A DNA stretch of 64,000 nucleotides from an uncultured delta proteobacterium. GTDB lineage: Bacteria; Myxococcota_A; Polyangia; Polyangiales; Polyangiaceae. This document shows, piece after piece, positions 61,255-64,000 of this stretch. Position 1 is the stretch's first letter, and the number at the start of each line of letters is the position of its first letter. The stretch covers positions 1-64,000 of the forward strand of contig CAIVJW010000032.1 in assembly GCA_903906315.1 (NCBI GenBank), read 5' to 3'. Under the pieces are notes generated by a model. It had not been told where the DNA came from and ran no database searches. It saw only the letters and a program-made list of their open reading frames with translations. The position numbers were made by a program, and so were the translations under genes.

Positions 61255-62544
61255 GTGCCCACGGACGCCGCGCCCGCGAGCCCCGGCCCGGCTGCCGCAC
61301 CACCCCTTGGCGGCTCGTCGGCACGGGACCTCGTGCGGCGCGTATGGGTCAGCGCTCGCGTGGCCATCCTCGCCGCGCTGCCCATCAAGCTGGCGCTCGC
61401 GACCGGCACCGACCTCTCGCCCGACGAGGCGTACTACCTGGGCGCAGCCCGCCTCGACGGCGTGCGCCCCCGCCTCGTCGACCACCCGCCGATGGTCGTC
61501 TGGCTCTCCGGCCTCGGCGACCGCCTGCCTGCCCTTCCCCTCGAGCTCCGCGTCCGCCTGCCCTTCGTGGCGCTGTCGGTCGCCCTCACCCTCGCGTGCG
61601 TCGCGGTCGCGGACCGCCGCGGCGCCGGGCCGCGCGGGCGATCGCTCGTCGCGCTGGCCACGAGCTTCGGCCTGCTCCCCATGGTCGGCGGCTTCCTCGC
61701 GACCCCCGACGTGCCCGCCCTGCTCGCCGTCGTCGCCGCGCTCGGGTGGGCGGTCCCGCAGGCCGGGCCGAGCCGCCCGCGCCACGCGGTCGCGACGATC
61801 GCCGCGGGCATCGCCATCGCGCTGGGTGCCCTGTCCAAGGTCGTCGTGCTCCCGCTCGCCGTCGCCATCGCGGTGGCCGCTCGCAGTCGCTCGACCGCGG
61901 CGCGGATCGCGCTGCTCGTGCCGATGGTGCTCGCCTACGCGCTCCTCGCACCGAGCCTCACGTTCCAGCTGCGACACGCGTTCGGCGCCGGCGCGGTCGA
62001 CCCGGCAGGCGCGTTCGCCGCGCTCGCCGCCGCCGCCTCGGCGCAGGTGCTCCTCTGGTCGCCGTGGCTGCTGGCCCGAGGCGTCGTCGCGCTGCGCCGG
62101 GCCCCTACCTCCCCCGAGTCGCTGGTCGTCGCGGCGCTGACCGTGCTCGTCGCGATATCGGCGGTGGTGCGAGCGACGCCGCCGGAGCCCAACTGGTGGG
62201 CCCCAGCCGCCCTCGCGCTGGTGATCGCGGCGGGCGCGCGGACCGACGAAGCCACCAAACAAGCCGCAAATCGAGCCGCGGAGTTGGCCGACCGGGCGCG
62301 GCCTGCGATCGTGGCGTGGCTCGCAGCGCCGACCCTGCTCGCGGCGGCGCACGCGCTCCACCCCTTCCTCCCCCTGCCGACCCGGGCGGACCCGACGGCC
62401 CGGCTGCACGGCTGGCGCAGCGCCCGTCCGCCGCTCGACGCGCCGGGCGTGGGCCCGTACGCCTCCGCCGCCGAGCGCTGCGCGAACGCCAGCGACTGCG
62501 CCGATCTTCGCTTGTATTTCGATAGGTTAAACCGCAACCAATAA
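61255..62544 (+). CDS. GT39/PMT-like membrane glycosyltransferase, 429 aa
   Basis: A polytopic protein of about nine helices with the GT-C signature DEAYYLGAARLDGVRPRLVD then HPPMVVWLS in the first extracytoplasmic loop, close to that of ArnT/PMT_2 proteins (DE...Y, DHPPM). It would transfer a sugar from a polyprenyl-phosphate donor to lipid or protein on the periplasmic face. The length is near the short end of the family. The GTG at 61255 lies eight bases after the RlmB-type stop. The last codons (DRLNRNQ) include the rare TTA and are AT-rich compared with the rest. Confidence 0.82.
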   Translation: MPTDAAPASPGPAAAPPLGGSSARDLVRRVWVSARVAILAALPIKLALATGTDLSPDEAYYLGAARLDGVRPRLVDHPPMVVWLSGLGDRLPALPLELRVRLPFVALSVALTLACVAVADRRGAGPRGRSLVALATSFGLLPMVGGFLATPDVPALLAVVAALGWAVPQAGPSRPRHAVATIAAGIAIALGALSKVVVLPLAVAIAVAARSRSTAARIALLVPMVLAYALLAPSLTFQLRHAFGAGAVDPAGAFAALAAAASAQVLLWSPWLLARGVVALRRAPTSPESLVVAALTVLVAISAVVRATPPEPNWWAPAALALVIAAGARTDEATKQAANRAAELADRARPAIVAWLAAPTLLAAAHALHPFLPLPTRADPTARLHGWRSARPPLDAPGVGPYASAAERCANASDCADLRLYFDRLNRNQ

Positions 62545-62870
62545 GGCTCCTTCGAGGGTACTCCCCCGCCCCACCTTTCGCTGCGTTTCCCCGCTGAACG
62601 CGGGGGCAGGAGGCGGGGCGGTCCCTTCCACTGAATGGAGCCGGCAGCGGTCGGGAGCCCACGACGAAAACCGCCGTGATTTCGAACCGCTGCGACGCAT
62701 CTCGAAGGGGTCGCCGGTACGATTCCCGCACGTCTAAAGTACCTCGCGAACAACGAGGGCAGCGCGTGGAAGTGCCCGAAGTCGCACGGAATGCCCCTCG
62801 AGAACCGCGCGAGGTCGCCGCGCCCGACGAGCCTGGCCGTCGTTCGCGCGAACCGACCGGCCGAGGCCGC
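62545..62870. other. Intergenic region between convergent genes
   Basis: A 326-base gap. The first 80 bases hold a nested hairpin (listed separately). Around 62740-62820 both strands show codon-like third-position GC (plus-strand KYLANNEGSAWKCPKSHG; minus-strand GDLARFSRGIPCDFGHFHAL), but no start, family or complete frame could be established. Confidence 0.4.
62566..62621 (+). terminator. Nested hairpin after the GT39-like gene
   Basis: An outer stem CCGCCCC (62566-62572) with GGGGCGG (62615-62621) encloses an inner perfect stem CCCCGC (62589-62594) with GCGGGG (62600-62605) and a 5-base loop. It starts 22 bases after the stop codon. There is no T-tract. Confidence 0.45.
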
Positions 62871-64000
62871 TCAGCGGACGCGCGCGAGCACGCGGGCGAA
62901 CCGCGCGAGGGCCTCGTCGAGGTCCTCGGCCGTCGTGTCCTCGCCGAGCGACACGCGGACCGCCGACGAGGCGCGGTCGACCCCGACCATCGCGCGAAGC
63001 ACGGGCGAAGCCTCGGCCGTGCCCGCGCTGCAGGCCGCGCCGGCCGAGACGGCGACGGCCTCGAGGTCGAGCGCGGCGCAGAGCTCCTCCCCGCGCCAGC
63101 CAGGCCAGGACAGGTTGATCACGTGCGGCGCTCGAGGCGCCTCGCCGTTGCGGTGCGGCCCCGCGCCTCGGGCTGCGCCCAGCTGCCCGAGCGAGGCCTC
63201 GAAGGCGTCACGGAGCGGGGCCAGTCGCGCGTACGCGTCGACGGTGGTCCGCGCGCGCTGCGCGGCGACCTCGAAGCCGGCGCACGCGATGGGGTCTTGG
63301 GTCCCCGGGCGAAGGCCGCGCTCCTGCGCGCCGCCTGCGACCAGCGATCGCAGCCGGATCCCGGGCCGGACGGCGAGCGCGCCGACACCCTTCGGACCGC
63401 GGATTTTGTGCGCCGCGATCGTCAGGATATCGGCGCCGGCCCATGCGTCCGGCGACAGCCGGCCGGCGGCCTGGACGGCGTCGACGTGCACGATCGCGCG
63501 ATGGGCTCGCGCGCGCTCGAGCACGGCGGCGACGGGCTGGAGGACGCCCGTCTCGTGGTTCACGGCCTGCTGCGAGACGACGACCTCGGTCGCGCCGCGG
63601 GCCAACGCGCGCAGGATCCCGGCCTCGACCGAGTCGGCCTCGACGACGCCGTCCGCCGCCACGCTCGCCCACTCGACGACCGTACCGACCGCCTCGAGCC
63701 GCTCGGCGACCCGGGTCACGGAGGGGTGCTCGAGGCGGCTCGTCACGAGCGCCCGCCGGGGCTCCTCTGGACCGAGGAGCCCGCGCAGCACCAGGTTGTT
63801 CGCCTCGGTCCCGCCGGAGGTCAGCGTGACGTCGCGCGGGTCGACGCCGAGGAGCGTCGCGACCGCCTCGCGCGCACGCTCGACGCGGTCCCGCGCCCTG
63901 CGGCCGGGACCGTGGACGCTGGCGGGGTTGGCCCAGTCCGACTCGAGCGCCGCCTGCATGGCCGCCACGACGTCCGCGTGCGGCGGAGTCGTCGCGTTCC
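62871..64000 (-). CDS. Cysteine desulfurase (IscS/NifS type), cut at window edge
   Basis: The frame runs past the right edge. The visible residues begin NATTPPHADVVAAM, which is the classical start of these enzymes just after the first few residues, so only about 10 N-terminal residues are missing. PLP motifs: LTSGGTEANNLVL, HEHP-type EHPSVTRVAE, QQAVNHETGVLQPV, and the Schiff-base Lys in AAHKIRGPKGVGAL. The catalytic Cys lies in AGAACSAGTAEASPVLRAM, as in the IscS/NifS group. It would take sulfur from Cys for Fe-S cluster or tRNA thiolation. No iscU or scaffold gene is visible. Confidence 0.93.
   Translation of the reverse strand, partial: NATTPPHADVVAAMQAALESDWANPASVHGPGRRARDRVERAREAVATLLGVDPRDVTLTSGGTEANNLVLRGLLGPEEPRRALVTSRLEHPSVTRVAERLEAVGTVVEWASVAADGVVEADSVEAGILRALARGATEVVVSQQAVNHETGVLQPVAAVLERARAHRAIVHVDAVQAAGRLSPDAWAGADILTIAAHKIRGPKGVGALAVRPGIRLRSLVAGGAQERGLRPGTQDPIACAGFEVAAQRARTTVDAYARLAPLRDAFEASLGQLGAARGAGPHRNGEAPRAPHVINLSWPGWRGEELCAALDLEAVAVSAGAACSAGTAEASPVLRAMVGVDRASSAVRVSLGEDTTAEDLDEALARFARVLARVR

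Noticed and set aside
62640-62740. tRNA-like pieces (GGTACGATTCCC on plus, GGTTCGAAATC on minus)
   Set aside because: The T-arm stems do not pair fully, and no acceptor or anticodon stem with a T33 could be built around them.
1-64000. CRISPR arrays, insertion sequences, prophage or integrative element
   Set aside because: No regularly spaced repeats, transposase, integrase or phage structural motifs were seen.

Overview
The window is very GC-rich, with G or C at almost every third codon position. Its content points to a myxobacterium, probably of the Polyangiales/Sorangium side of the Myxococcota. The signs are large Ser/Thr protein kinases, many Ala/Pro-rich lipoproteins, one-TolQ/two-TolR motor modules like AglRQS, a DUF2505 protein, an Mla-type lipid transport set and menaquinone as the quinone. 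No rRNA, tRNA, CRISPR array, insertion sequence or prophage was seen, so this reads as ordinary chromosome.

Layout. 1-1354: end of a membrane-protein gene, a lipoprotein and an unknown gene (minus strand). 1681-5060: a large membrane protein translationally coupled to a PLP aminotransferase. 5073-7232: hybrid sensor kinase. 7375-7608: remnant of a Uma2-type nuclease gene. 7703-8203: DUF2505 protein. 8268-14762: minus-strand run of a TPR protein, a Ser/Thr kinase, an unknown protein, the acyltransferase PlsC and a lipoprotein. 14827-25804: minus-strand menaquinone operon, read GbsR/MarR-type regulator, polyprenyl synthase, DAHP synthase, menG, menF, menD, menB, menA, menC, menE. A promoter with two palindromes lies before the regulator. 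26109-33346: metallophosphatase, a lipoprotein with a frameshifted small gene behind it, a 1157-residue kinase and a zinc-ribbon protein. 33428-39188: XPB-N-like protein, HD phosphohydrolase, a secreted protein and glycerate kinase. 39209-44725: two divergent TolQ/TolR motor modules, ended on the right by a strong intrinsic terminator. 44933-52595: SWIM-SNF2 helicase, a divergent membrane pyrophosphatase and a TolC-type protein. 52754-54142: receiver-EAL protein. 54759-58366: Mla-type ABC system with two permeases. 58436-62544: a biotinyl carrier, a coiled-coil membrane protein, pyrF, an RlmB-type methyltransferase and a GT39-like protein. 62871-64000: cysteine desulfurase cut by the window edge.

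How it works together. The 14.8-25.2 kb operon holds most of the route from chorismate to menaquinone, the side-chain synthase and a shikimate-entry enzyme. Neighbouring genes are joined by 4-base GTGA/ATGA stop-start overlaps at six junctions, which implies translational coupling. MenH and the DHNA-CoA thioesterase are not in the window. The Mla set, PlsC and TolC serve the envelope, and the two motor modules would turn proton motive force into work across it. The most unusual items are the twin motor modules, the operator architecture at 25.8 kb, the Uma2 remnant, the divergent pyrophosphatase and the kinase with about 855 unexplained N-terminal residues. Functions are judged from motifs alone; no database search was run.
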